Shown: piece after piece, positions 48,541 to 56,530 of the stretch
How positions within the stretch are numbered: position 1 is the first letter of the stretch
How the letters are laid out: each line of letters opens with the position of its first letter
DNA from: CAIXSE01 sp040769125
Lineage (GTDB): Bacteria; Actinomycetota; Thermoleophilia; UBA2241
Length of the DNA stretch: 64,000 nucleotides
Direction: 5' to 3'
Assembly: GCA_040769125.1 (NCBI GenBank)
Contig: JAXGLO010000001.1
Span: 1,426,001-1,490,000, forward strand
The notes under the pieces: model-generated
Seen by the model: only the letters and a program-made list of their open reading frames with translations
Databases searched by the model: none
What the model was told of the DNA's origin: nothing
Position numbers and translations under genes: made by a program

Positions 48541-49536
48541 CTACAACAGCCCCCTGCTGTCGTCGAGCCCAAACATGACGTTCATGTTCTGGACGGCCTG
48601 CCCCGAGGCGCCCTTGACGAGGTTATCGATCACCGAGAGGACGACCAGCCGACCGGCCCGCTGGTCGACCATCGGGTGGATGCGGCAGTAGTTGGTACCG
48701 ACTACATCCTTGATCTGCGGGGCCTCGTCGATGACCTCCACGAACCTGGCGCCGGAGTACACGTGCTCGTAGGCGGCGCGCAGCTCCTCGGCGGAGGGCA
48801 GCGTCCTGGTGCGCACGTAGATGGTCGACTCGATGCCGCGCTGCAGGGGAGCGAGGTGCGGAACGAACGTCAGCGACGGCCCGCCCGCCACACCGGCGCC
48901 GATGCCGGCGGCGATCTCCGGGAAGTGGCGATGCCCCTCAAGCGCGTAGGCGAAGAGATCCGAGTCGACCGTGCAGAAGTGCGTACGCTCACTGGGCACT
49001 TTGCCGGCGCCGCTCACCCCGGACTTGGCGTCGACGACGGCGTCGACGACGCCGAACTCGACCAGCGGCCGCAGGGCCAGCAGCGCCCCGGTGGAATAGC
49101 AGCCCGGGTTGGCCACCAGCGCAGCTGAGGCGATCGCCTCACGATTGAACTCAGGGATACCGTACACGGCCGGAAGCAGCTCGGGATAAGGATGCTCCCC
49201 GTACCACTCCGCGTACTCGTCCGCAGTCAGACGGAAGTCGGCCGACAGGTCGACGACGCGGATCCCCTCGTCGAGCAGGCGCTTCACCGTGACGGCAGCG
49301 CGCCCGTGAGGCAGGCAGGTGAAGGCGACGTCGACGCCCGTGACCTCGTCGTCCGTGCAGAAGCGGAGATCCGAGCGTAGCCGCGGCAGGGCTTCCCTGA
49401 GCGGCCTGCCCAACAGAGAGGTTGAGCTCGCGGCGACGAGACGTACGCTGGGGTGGCGAAGCAGCAGCTCCGCGAGAAGCGCGCCCGCGAATCCTGAGGC
49501 TCCGACGATACCTGCGGTGATGGTGCCCTGCTGCAT
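48541..49536 (-). CDS. argC: N-acetyl-gamma-glutamyl-phosphate reductase
   Basis: Third step of arginine synthesis. The 331-residue protein has the dinucleotide-binding start GIVGASGFAGALLAELLLRH, the catalytic C146 in NPGCYSTGALLALRPL, and the HRHFPEIAAGIG block. It heads argC-argJ-argB; argD and argF are not in this cluster. A TAGACT hexamer at 49547-49552 would give a very short leader. No clear ArgR box was recognised. Confidence 0.96.
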   Translation of the reverse strand: MQQGTITAGIVGASGFAGALLAELLLRHPSVRLVAASSTSLLGRPLREALPRLRSDLRFCTDDEVTGVDVAFTCLPHGRAAVTVKRLLDEGIRVVDLSADFRLTADEYAEWYGEHPYPELLPAVYGIPEFNREAIASAALVANPGCYSTGALLALRPLVEFGVVDAVVDAKSGVSGAGKVPSERTHFCTVDSDLFAYALEGHRHFPEIAAGIGAGVAGGPSLTFVPHLAPLQRGIESTIYVRTRTLPSAEELRAAYEHVYSGARFVEVIDEAPQIKDVVGTNYCRIHPMVDQRAGRLVVLSVIDNLVKGASGQAVQNMNVMFGLDDSRGLL

Positions 49537-49592
49537 GACGGTCCCTAGTCTACCTGGGTGTCAGAACGAAGAAAAGAAGACGCCGACCTGCC

Positions 49593-49627
49593 GGTGGGGG
49601 CCGGACGACGAGCGTCCGGTCCCCACC
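49593..49627 (-). terminator. Second hairpin after the cDPG-synthetase-type gene
   Basis: A 15-bp stem with one G-U pair (GGTGGGGACCGGACG on the minus strand) and a five-base loop is followed, after about ten bases, by the T-rich stretch CTTCTTTTCTTC. Confidence 0.6.
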
Positions 49628-49647
49628 GCGGTCGAGCGGGACGAGCG

Positions 49648-49677
49648 GTGAAGCGGCGGCTGCGGCCGCCGCTTCAC
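49648..49677 (-). terminator. First hairpin after the cDPG-synthetase-type gene
   Basis: GTGAAGCGGCGGC and its perfect complement form a 13-bp stem with a four-base loop, ten bases after the stop codon. It forms a pair with the hairpin at 49593-49627. Confidence 0.6.
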
Positions 49678-49687
49678 GCCGCTCTGA

Positions 49688-51010
49688 TCAGATGAAGCCG
49701 CGATCCTTGAGAATGCTCTCGATGGTCGGAGCGCCGATCTCCTGGAGATCGTAGCCCACCTGCACAGCCGGGATCTTGATGTCGATGATGCGACGGAGAT
49801 CCATCGGGGTGCCGATGACGACCAGCTCGGCGTCGGAGGCGTTGATGGTGGCCTCGAGGTCCTTGAGCTGGAAGTCCGAGTAGCCCATGGCCGGAAGGAC
49901 AACGCCGATATCCGGGTACGTCTTGAAGGTGTCCTTGATCGTGCCAACGGCGAACGGACGCGCATCGATGTACTCGCCAGCGCCGAGCTGACGGGCGGCA
50001 ACGGTGCCGGCGCCATAGGTCATATTGCCGTGGGTGAGAGTCGGGCCATCCTCGACGACGAGGACGCGCTTACCCTTGACGAGCTCGGGCTTGTCGACGG
50101 TGACCGGCGAGGCGCCCATGACGATCTGCGCGTCGGGGTTGACGCTGCGCACGGCGGCGAGCTCGGCGTCGATGCCGGCACGGTCGGCGCTGTCGATCTT
50201 GTTGAGAACGACGACGTCGGCGAGACGCAGGTTGACCTCACCCGGGTAGTACACAAGGCCATCGCCAGGACGATGCGGGTCTGCGACGGTGATGTACAGA
50301 TCCGAATGATAGAAGGAGAAGTCGTTGTTGCCGCCGTCCCACAGGATGACGTCGGCTTCCTTCTCGGCCTCACGCAGAATGAACTCGTAGTCGACGCCGG
50401 AGTAGATCACGTTGCCGGCCTTGACGTGCGGCTCGTACTCCTCCATCTCCTCGATGGTGCAGTTGTGCTTGGCGAGGTCCTCGACCTCCGCGAAGCGCAT
50501 GCACTTCTGAGCGACGAGGTTGCCGTACGGCATGGGGTGACGGATCGACACGACCTTCTTGCCGGCCGCGCGCATCAGCTGCTGGATCATGCGCGTGGTC
50601 TGGCTCTTGCCGGCGCCGGTACGCACGGCGCAGACGGAGATGACCGGCTTGGAGCTCTTAGCCATGACCGCTTCGTAACCCATGAGGCGGAAGTCGGCGC
50701 CGCAGGCGTTCACGAGGGCGGAGCGGTGCATGACGTACTCGTACGGCACGTCGCTGTAGGAGAACACGACCTGCTGCACACCGAGCTTCTTGATAAGCTC
50801 GGGCATCTCGGACTCGTCGTAGATCTGGATGCCGTCAGGGTAGAGCTTGCCGGCGAGTTCGGCCGGGTACTTGCGATCGTCGATCCAGGGGATCTGCGTA
50901 GCGGTGAAGGCCACGACCTCGTAGGCCTCGTTGTCCCGGAAGTACATGTTGAAGTTATGGAAGTCGCGACCCGCAGCCCCCATGATCAGGACTTTGGTCT
51001 TCTCAGCCAT
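49688..51010 (-). CDS. Cyclic 2,3-diphosphoglycerate synthetase-type nucleotide-binding protein
   Basis: A 440-residue protein that matches the cyclic 2,3-diphosphoglycerate synthetase family known from methanogenic archaea and found in various bacteria as a GTPase of unclear role. Visible parts are KVLIMGAAGRDFHNFNMYFR, the P-loop VRTGAGKSQTT, HPMPYGNLVAQKCMRFA, ILWDGGNNDFSFY, VVVLNKIDSADR and VVEDGPTLTHGNMTYGAG. ATG 51010 is used, five bases after AAAAGGGG. It has its own promoter, a leader of about 300 bases and a double hairpin at the end, so it is a single-gene unit. The reaction in this organism is not known. Confidence 0.85.
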   Translation of the reverse strand: MAEKTKVLIMGAAGRDFHNFNMYFRDNEAYEVVAFTATQIPWIDDRKYPAELAGKLYPDGIQIYDESEMPELIKKLGVQQVVFSYSDVPYEYVMHRSALVNACGADFRLMGYEAVMAKSSKPVISVCAVRTGAGKSQTTRMIQQLMRAAGKKVVSIRHPMPYGNLVAQKCMRFAEVEDLAKHNCTIEEMEEYEPHVKAGNVIYSGVDYEFILREAEKEADVILWDGGNNDFSFYHSDLYITVADPHRPGDGLVYYPGEVNLRLADVVVLNKIDSADRAGIDAELAAVRSVNPDAQIVMGASPVTVDKPELVKGKRVLVVEDGPTLTHGNMTYGAGTVAARQLGAGEYIDARPFAVGTIKDTFKTYPDIGVVLPAMGYSDFQLKDLEATINASDAELVVIGTPMDLRRIIDIKIPAVQVGYDLQEIGAPTIESILKDRGFI

Positions 51011-51044
51011 GCTCACCCCTTTTGTAGTTGGGCTTTCCGCGCCA

Positions 51045-51062
51045 CGATCTGTTGTCAGATCG
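51045..51062 (-). promoter_or_regulatory. Leader hairpin close to the start codon
   Basis: CGATCTG-ACAA-CAGATCG is a perfect 7-bp stem with a four-base loop, 34 bases before the ATG at 51010. Confidence 0.55.
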
Positions 51063-51189
51063 GCGTAACGAACACATCAAGAACCTCAAGACAAGAATCA
51101 CAGCCGACATCGGCGGCTGCTCGCGCACGATGCCAAGTGCCGCGAGGACCCTCCTCACCTCGGGCGTGCGTACCGGACATGCGATCCAT
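51055..51189 (-). CDS. Possible 44-codon upstream ORF in the leader
   Basis: An ATG at 51189 opens a frame of 44 codons (begins MDRMSGTHARG, ends DSCLEVLDVFVTPI) whose stop falls inside the hairpin at 51045-51062. There is only a weak GGTG ribosome signal and no family match. It could be a leader peptide or chance. Confidence 0.25.
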   Translation of the reverse strand: MDRMSGTHARGEEGPRGTWHRARAAADVGCDSCLEVLDVFVTPI

Positions 51190-51204
51190 CACCGGTGATC
51201 GCAT
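51179..51204 (-). promoter_or_regulatory. Leader hairpin over the upstream ORF start
   Basis: ATGCGATC and GATCGCAT pair perfectly around a ten-base segment that contains the palindrome CACCGGTG. Confidence 0.5.
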
Positions 51205-51323
51205 TGTGCCCCTGTGACCACTCTAGCGGCAGCCTCCACGCGGAGCCCGACTCGCCTCATCACGTCTTCGTTCAAGCGAATAGCGCGAAGATGACTGCGT
51301 GAATCGAGTAATCATCAAATAAT

Positions 51324-51352
51324 ACCGTACTGAGCCAGCTGCTCATTGTCAA
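51324..51352 (-). promoter_or_regulatory. Promoter of the cDPG-synthetase-type gene
   Basis: TTGACA (51347-51352), 17 bases, TACGGT (51324-51329) on the minus strand, the same pair of hexamers and spacing as the lexA promoter. The predicted leader is about 305 bases; apart from the two hairpins and the short ORF nothing else is recognised in 51011-51423. Confidence 0.7.
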
Positions 51353-51400
51353 TAGCAGAGCCCGTTGACCAACCGCCTCCAAGCCTCAGGTCGACACATT

Positions 51401-51415
51401 GTACACCTTGTGTAC
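51401..51415. promoter_or_regulatory. Inverted repeat upstream of the promoter
   Basis: GTACAC-CTT-GTGTAC is a perfect 6-bp inverted repeat with a three-base centre, about 50 bases upstream of the -35 box. It has the shape of a dimeric repressor or activator site. Confidence 0.45.
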
Positions 51416-51423
51416 GGATGAGA

Positions 51424-51567
51424 TCATCGCTTATGTCGGAAATGGCAAATGGTGATGCTGACGATGGCGCGCTCCAGGAGGATCACGAACAAGCCGATCG
51501 ACAGCACCGCGAGGATCGGCCAGGGATTGATGACGGCCCTGACTTCGTCCCAGAACGACCCGGACAC
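51424..51567 (-). CDS. Possible 47-residue single-span membrane protein
   Basis: A short frame beginning at GTG 51567 with GAGG nine bases upstream. It encodes a polar start, one hydrophobic helix (INPWPILAVLSIGLFVILLE) and a basic end. The frame can extend to 51645, but the additional part has no special features. It lies 111 bases after acs. No family was recognised and it may not be expressed. Confidence 0.4.
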   Translation of the reverse strand: MSGSFWDEVRAVINPWPILAVLSIGLFVILLERAIVSITICHFRHKR

Positions 51568-51678
51568 CCGTTCGAACCTCTTCTCTCCCGGCCCCGAGCG
51601 CCCTGCCGGGGAATCGCAGCGGCTCGAGGAGAGGAGTCTACCCACCGGACGCAGACAAGGCCGACGCCAGCCCGCAGC

Positions 51679-53508
51679 TCAATCCTCGAGCGTCGAGGTG
51701 TCGCCTTCGTTCTGGCCAAGCGCCCGTGCCCTCAGCAGACGACGCACGATCTTGCCCGAGCGCGTGCGCGGCAGATCGGGCATGATCTCGAGATGAGCGG
51801 GGCGAGCGATGGGGCCCACTTCGTGACCGACGTGGGCTACGAGCTCATCGATGAGTTCCTGCGTGTCCTCTTCAACGTCGTCGCGCAGCACGACGTACGC
51901 CCAGATCGCGCTGCCCTTGATCTCGTCCGGCACCGTGATCACAGCCGCCTCCGCAACCGCGCCGTGGCTGACCAGGGCCGACTCGATCTCCGCCGTGCCG
52001 AGCCGGTAGCCGCTGACCTTGATCACCTCGTCGCTGCGCCCGATGAGCCACAGGTCGCCGTCGGCGTCGATGCGTGCCGAGTCGCCCGTAGCGAACCTGC
52101 CGGGGAACCGCTCCCAGTACTGGGAGCAGTAGCGGTCGGGATCCTGATAGATCGTGCGGGCCATGGCCGGCCAGGGAGTTGAGAGGACGAGGTTACCCTC
52201 CTCGCCGACGGGCATGGGCTCACCGGCGTCGTCAACCACCTCAGCCACAATACCGGGCATCGGCCGGCCCGCCGAACCGGGCTTCTGCCTGTCCTCGGCG
52301 TACGGCGCGACCACGATCATGCCGGTCTCGGTCTGCCAGTAGGTGTCTATGATCGGGCAGCGCCCGGCCCCGATCTCCTTGTGGAACCAGCGCCAGGCCT
52401 CCGGGTTGATGGGCTCGCCGACCGTGGCGAGCAGGCGCAGGCTGGAGAGATCGCGCCGCGCTGGCCAGGCTTCGCCGAAGCGCATGAGAGCCCGCACAGC
52501 CGTAGGCGAGGTGTAGAAGACGTTGACCCCGTACTGTTCAACGATGCGCCACCAGCGGTCGGGGTACGAGTGCGTGGGCGCGCCCTCGTACATGATGGAG
52601 GTGGCGCCCACCAAGAGCGGCCCGTAGACGCCATAGCTGTGGCCGGTGATCCATCCGGGGTCGGCCGTGCACCAGTAGCGATCCTCGGGGCGCAGGTCGA
52701 AGGCCCACTCGAGGGTAGCAGCCACGCCGACCTGGTAGCCGCCGTGGGTGTGCAGCAGGCCCTTGGGCTTCCCCGTGGTACCAGACGTGTAGAGGATGAA
52801 AAGCGGATCCTCGGCGTCCATCTCCTCGGTCAGCAGGTCATTACTGACCTTGGCGATCGGCAAAGCCATGAGTTCGTCGAGCCAGTAGTCGCGGTCGTAC
52901 TGCATGCGGACCGGCTCCCGGGTGCGCCGCACCACGAGCACGTGCTCGACGACCCCGGCACGCTTGACCGCCTCGTCGGCCATCTCCTTGAGAGGAACCA
53001 CTTTGCCGCGCATGTAGCCCCCGTCGGCGGTGATCAGCACCCGGGAAGCGCAATCCTCGATGCGCGAATGCAGCGACTCAACGGAGAAGCCACCGTACAC
53101 AACCGAGTGCACAGCGCCGATCTTGGCGCAGGCCAGCATGGCCATCATCAGCTCAGGAACGCGCGGCAGGTAGATGGTGACGCGATCGCCCTTCTTGACG
53201 CCCATGCTGCGCAGGACGCAGGCGAAGCGTGTGACTTCGCGGTCGAGCGCATAGTAGGAGTAGGCGACCTCGCTGCCGTCCTCGCCCTGCCAGACCAGCG
53301 CCAGCTTGTTGCGCACGGCAGTGTGCTGGTGCCGATCGAGAGCGTTGAGCACGATGTTGGTGCGGCCGCCAGTGAACCAGCGGTAGAAGGGCGCGTCGTC
53401 GTCGTCGAGCACGCGCTCCCACGGCCTGAACCACTCGAGCTTCCCGGCCCAGCCCGCCCAGAGCTTTTCCAGATCTCCGGGCGCGTGTTCTGCTTCGAAC
53501 CTGCTCAA
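51679..53508 (-). CDS. acs: Acetyl-CoA synthetase (AMP-forming)
   Basis: A 609-residue ANL-superfamily enzyme that activates acetate to acetyl-CoA. Motifs: ILYTSGTTGKPKGLLHTHGG (P-loop), TYWQTETGM, GDSARIDADGDLWLIGRSD and PRTRSGKIVRRLLR with the lysine that is commonly controlled by acetylation. The start is TTG 53508, about five bases after GAGGAGGG; the longer open frame upstream lacks family sequence. It is shorter at the N-terminus than most Acs (about 650 residues) but begins in the normal region LEWFRPWERVLD. Confidence 0.93.
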   Translation of the reverse strand: MSRFEAEHAPGDLEKLWAGWAGKLEWFRPWERVLDDDDAPFYRWFTGGRTNIVLNALDRHQHTAVRNKLALVWQGEDGSEVAYSYYALDREVTRFACVLRSMGVKKGDRVTIYLPRVPELMMAMLACAKIGAVHSVVYGGFSVESLHSRIEDCASRVLITADGGYMRGKVVPLKEMADEAVKRAGVVEHVLVVRRTREPVRMQYDRDYWLDELMALPIAKVSNDLLTEEMDAEDPLFILYTSGTTGKPKGLLHTHGGYQVGVAATLEWAFDLRPEDRYWCTADPGWITGHSYGVYGPLLVGATSIMYEGAPTHSYPDRWWRIVEQYGVNVFYTSPTAVRALMRFGEAWPARRDLSSLRLLATVGEPINPEAWRWFHKEIGAGRCPIIDTYWQTETGMIVVAPYAEDRQKPGSAGRPMPGIVAEVVDDAGEPMPVGEEGNLVLSTPWPAMARTIYQDPDRYCSQYWERFPGRFATGDSARIDADGDLWLIGRSDEVIKVSGYRLGTAEIESALVSHGAVAEAAVITVPDEIKGSAIWAYVVLRDDVEEDTQELIDELVAHVGHEVGPIARPAHLEIMPDLPRTRSGKIVRRLLRARALGQNEGDTSTLED

Positions 53509-53662
53509 GGACCCTCCTCTCTTCGGCCGCGGCCAACCGTGACGCCCAAAGGCACCCCGGGGCGGTAGGTACCAGAGTCCAGCCCGCTCTGGGAAAACGC
53601 GTATTATACACGAGCGCGAACGCAACAGACCATGGCGGCCGATCGCCCGGCGGCGGGTGGCT

Positions 53663-56467
53663 TCAACCCCGGCGAGGCCCGCAGTCGCGCCGGGGCGCTG
53701 GGGTAAGATGCCGAGCGCGAGAGAACAGGTCGCTCCGTTCGAGCTCGGCGGCGGGCGTCGGCCTGGCGAAGTAGTAGCCTTGCAGGTCGTTGCACCCCTG
53801 GGTGGTAAGGGCCTCCACCTGCGCGGCCGTCTCGACGCCTTCGGCGGTGACGCGAGCGCCGAACTCTCGCGCCATGCCGATGACGGCTCTGCAGACGGCC
53901 GCCGAGTTCTCGTCGTCGGGAAGGGGCTGCACGAACGAGCGGTCGATCTTGAGGCGGTCGACGCAGAGCTCGACGAGATGCCGCAGCGACGAGTAGCCGG
54001 TCCCGAAGTCGTCGAGCGCCACCGTGACCCCGAGGTCGGTGATCGACTTGAGGGCGGTAGCGGCGGCGATGGGATCGGCGATGACCGCCGTCTCGGTCAC
54101 CTCCAGCTCGAGCATGTTCCCGGGGAGCCCGGCATCCTGAAGGGCGGCGCGGACTAGGTCGACCAGCTCGGCCTGCTGCAGCTGCCGGGCCGAAAGGTTC
54201 ACGGACACGGGCAGGGGCGAGCCCTGCTCGCGCCAGCGCGCCGCCTGTCTGCAGGCGGTGTGCAGCACCCAGTCGCCGAGGGGAAGGATGAGCCCGGTCT
54301 CCTCGGCGACCGGCAGGAACTCCCCTGGCGAGACCAGCCCGCGAACCGGGTGATGCCAGCGGATCAGGGCCTCACAGCCGGAGACGTCGCGGCTTCTGGC
54401 GGCGACCACCGGCTGATAGTAGAGATCGAACTGGCGGTCGGCGTCGGCGAGCGCCCGGTGGAGGTCGCCGACCAGATTCACGCGCCGCTCGCTCTCCTTG
54501 TCCATGCCGTCGGCGTAGAAGGACGCGGAGTCGCCGCCGCGCGCCTTGGCGCCACGGAGAGCGATCTCCGCGTGCTCGAGGAGCGTCCCCGCGTCGCTGC
54601 CGTCGTCGGGGTAGGTGGCGATCCCCATGCTCGCCGTCAGCCACACCTCGGTGCCGTCCACCGTCCAGGGCCTGGCGAAGACCGAACGAAGGCCGTCGAC
54701 GATCGCGAAGACCGAGTCGCTCGACCCCGTATGCGGTGCGAACACGGCGAACTCATCGCCGCCCCAGCGCGCCGCCGAGTCGCCCGCCCGCAGCCGCGCG
54801 ACCAGCCTCTCCCCCACCTCCTTGAGCAGGCGATCGGCGGCCGCGTGGCCGATCGTCGAGTTCACCGTCGTGAAGCCATCGAGGTCGATGATCGCGACCA
54901 GGGGGAACTCGGCGCTTTGCTCTGCATGAGTCAGGGCGACGCGTGCCCGGTCGCGGAAGAACGAGCGGTTGGGCAGCCCGGTGATCGTGTCCGAGAACGC
55001 CAGCTTTTCGATGAGCTCCTCGCTGCGTCGGTGCTCGGTGAGGTCCCTGACTATGCACATGCCGCCGCGGATGCTGCCGTCCTCCCGCCACAGAGGGCTC
55101 GCCTCACACTCCAGCCAGCGCTCCTGCCCGCCGCGTGGGCGGATCGGCCCCTGGTACCTCGCCGAGCTCCCGGAGCGCAGGGCGTCGCGGCAGCAGCTCG
55201 CCATCGCCGCCACGCTCTCGTAGTCGAGTACACGGCCGCGCAGGCCCTCTGGGGTGTCGCCCATGACGGCGGCGAACGGCAGGTTGGCGTCCTGGATCAC
55301 CAGATCCCGGTCGAAGGCCACCAGGCCGACGGGAGACTGCTGGAAGACGAGGCTCATGCGCTCGGTGGCGTCGTGGAGAGCTTTCGCCGTCTCGACCTGC
55401 TTCGAGATGTCGCGTACGACGACCACCGCACCGTGCTCTTCACCGTCACTGTCGTCGCCGCCGATCCCGGCGGAGCGTATGTTGAGGTGTCGTGGAGTGC
55501 CATGGAGATCGACCGTCATAGTGAATCCCTCACCGATCTTTCGCCCTTCGGCACGGATGCGCTCGGCCAGATCCGCCAGGATCGCGGAGCTCGACAGCGG
55601 CACCTTGGTCGCGCCTGCGCCGCGGCCCACGCCCAGGGCCTCCAGCATCTCGACGGCCGACGTGTTGACGGCCTCGAGGACACCGTCGTTGTGGGCGACC
55701 ATCACGGCGTCTGTCATCACCTCCACGATGCGCGACCGGGAGGCGCGCCGGACCTCGATAATGTGGAAGCAGGCTCCGAGGTAGACCGCCGGCATGACGA
55801 CTATCGCAGTCACGACGTGGCCGATATGCAAGCCGGGAAACGCATCGAGCCCAGCCAAGGCCAGGAGCTGAAGCAAGAACAGCCCACCAGCCATACCAAA
55901 GGTGACGAGGGCGTAGGAACGACGGATCCGCCAGTGACGTGTCCCCTCCAGAAGGAAGAGCCCGAGGCTCGCGACGCCGAAGATCACATAGCCGACCTCC
56001 AGCGGCCAGAAGAGCACCCCGTTGGCCTCGCCGACGCTCTTGTTGGCGAAGCTGAGGGGATCCAGGCCGTAGCCCTGCCGATACATAAGCTCCGGCCATA
56101 TGGCGACGGCCACGATGAGCGCCAGCGACACAGCCTGGAACGCTGTGACCACGCGCGGGCCGGTCAGCCGGCGCACCCCCGCGAACTGCGCGGCGTAAAG
56201 GAAGAACACGGTGGCCAGCGGCACTCCACCCGTCGCGTCCCAGAGGGCGGCGAAGCGCAGAACGGCCGCCTCGCTGGTGCTCAGGAACATCAGCGCTGCG
56301 CAGGCGGCGCTCGCGCCGGAGGTTACGAGAGCCCCGACGAGGAACTGCACTCCGGCCAGCACGACGTATCGTCTGACGTACCACACCTCCAGGAAGAGGG
56401 CCGCCGCGGCAAGCCCCATGATCATGCTGTTGAGCGCGAGTTGATTCATGATGCCAACTGAGAGCAT
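53663..56467 (-). CDS. Membrane GGDEF-EAL protein, copy 1
   Basis: A 934-residue c-di-GMP enzyme. Residues 1-240 hold seven or eight membrane helices (histidine-kinase 7TM-like), then two PAS-type regions (MTDAVMVAHNDGVLEAVNTS and VFQQSPVGLVAFDRDLVIQD), a GGDEF domain with an intact GGDEF at 569-573 and an RAGD I-site five residues before it, and an EAL domain with EAL at 699-701, DDFGTGYSSL, KIDRSFV and AEGVET. Both cyclase and phosphodiesterase sites look functional. It lies 63 bases after copy 2, with which it is nearly identical over the C-terminal two thirds. Confidence 0.93.
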   Translation of the reverse strand: MLSVGIMNQLALNSMIMGLAAAALFLEVWYVRRYVVLAGVQFLVGALVTSGASAACAALMFLSTSEAAVLRFAALWDATGGVPLATVFFLYAAQFAGVRRLTGPRVVTAFQAVSLALIVAVAIWPELMYRQGYGLDPLSFANKSVGEANGVLFWPLEVGYVIFGVASLGLFLLEGTRHWRIRRSYALVTFGMAGGLFLLQLLALAGLDAFPGLHIGHVVTAIVVMPAVYLGACFHIIEVRRASRSRIVEVMTDAVMVAHNDGVLEAVNTSAVEMLEALGVGRGAGATKVPLSSSAILADLAERIRAEGRKIGEGFTMTVDLHGTPRHLNIRSAGIGGDDSDGEEHGAVVVVRDISKQVETAKALHDATERMSLVFQQSPVGLVAFDRDLVIQDANLPFAAVMGDTPEGLRGRVLDYESVAAMASCCRDALRSGSSARYQGPIRPRGGQERWLECEASPLWREDGSIRGGMCIVRDLTEHRRSEELIEKLAFSDTITGLPNRSFFRDRARVALTHAEQSAEFPLVAIIDLDGFTTVNSTIGHAAADRLLKEVGERLVARLRAGDSAARWGGDEFAVFAPHTGSSDSVFAIVDGLRSVFARPWTVDGTEVWLTASMGIATYPDDGSDAGTLLEHAEIALRGAKARGGDSASFYADGMDKESERRVNLVGDLHRALADADRQFDLYYQPVVAARSRDVSGCEALIRWHHPVRGLVSPGEFLPVAEETGLILPLGDWVLHTACRQAARWREQGSPLPVSVNLSARQLQQAELVDLVRAALQDAGLPGNMLELEVTETAVIADPIAAATALKSITDLGVTVALDDFGTGYSSLRHLVELCVDRLKIDRSFVQPLPDDENSAAVCRAVIGMAREFGARVTAEGVETAAQVEALTTQGCNDLQGYYFARPTPAAELERSDLFSRARHLTPAPRRDCGPRRG

Positions 56468-56530
56468 CGGCGGAACGGTGCTGATGCGATAGCGACTCTG
56501 GACAAGTATCTCCCAGCGGATCGGGTAGCG

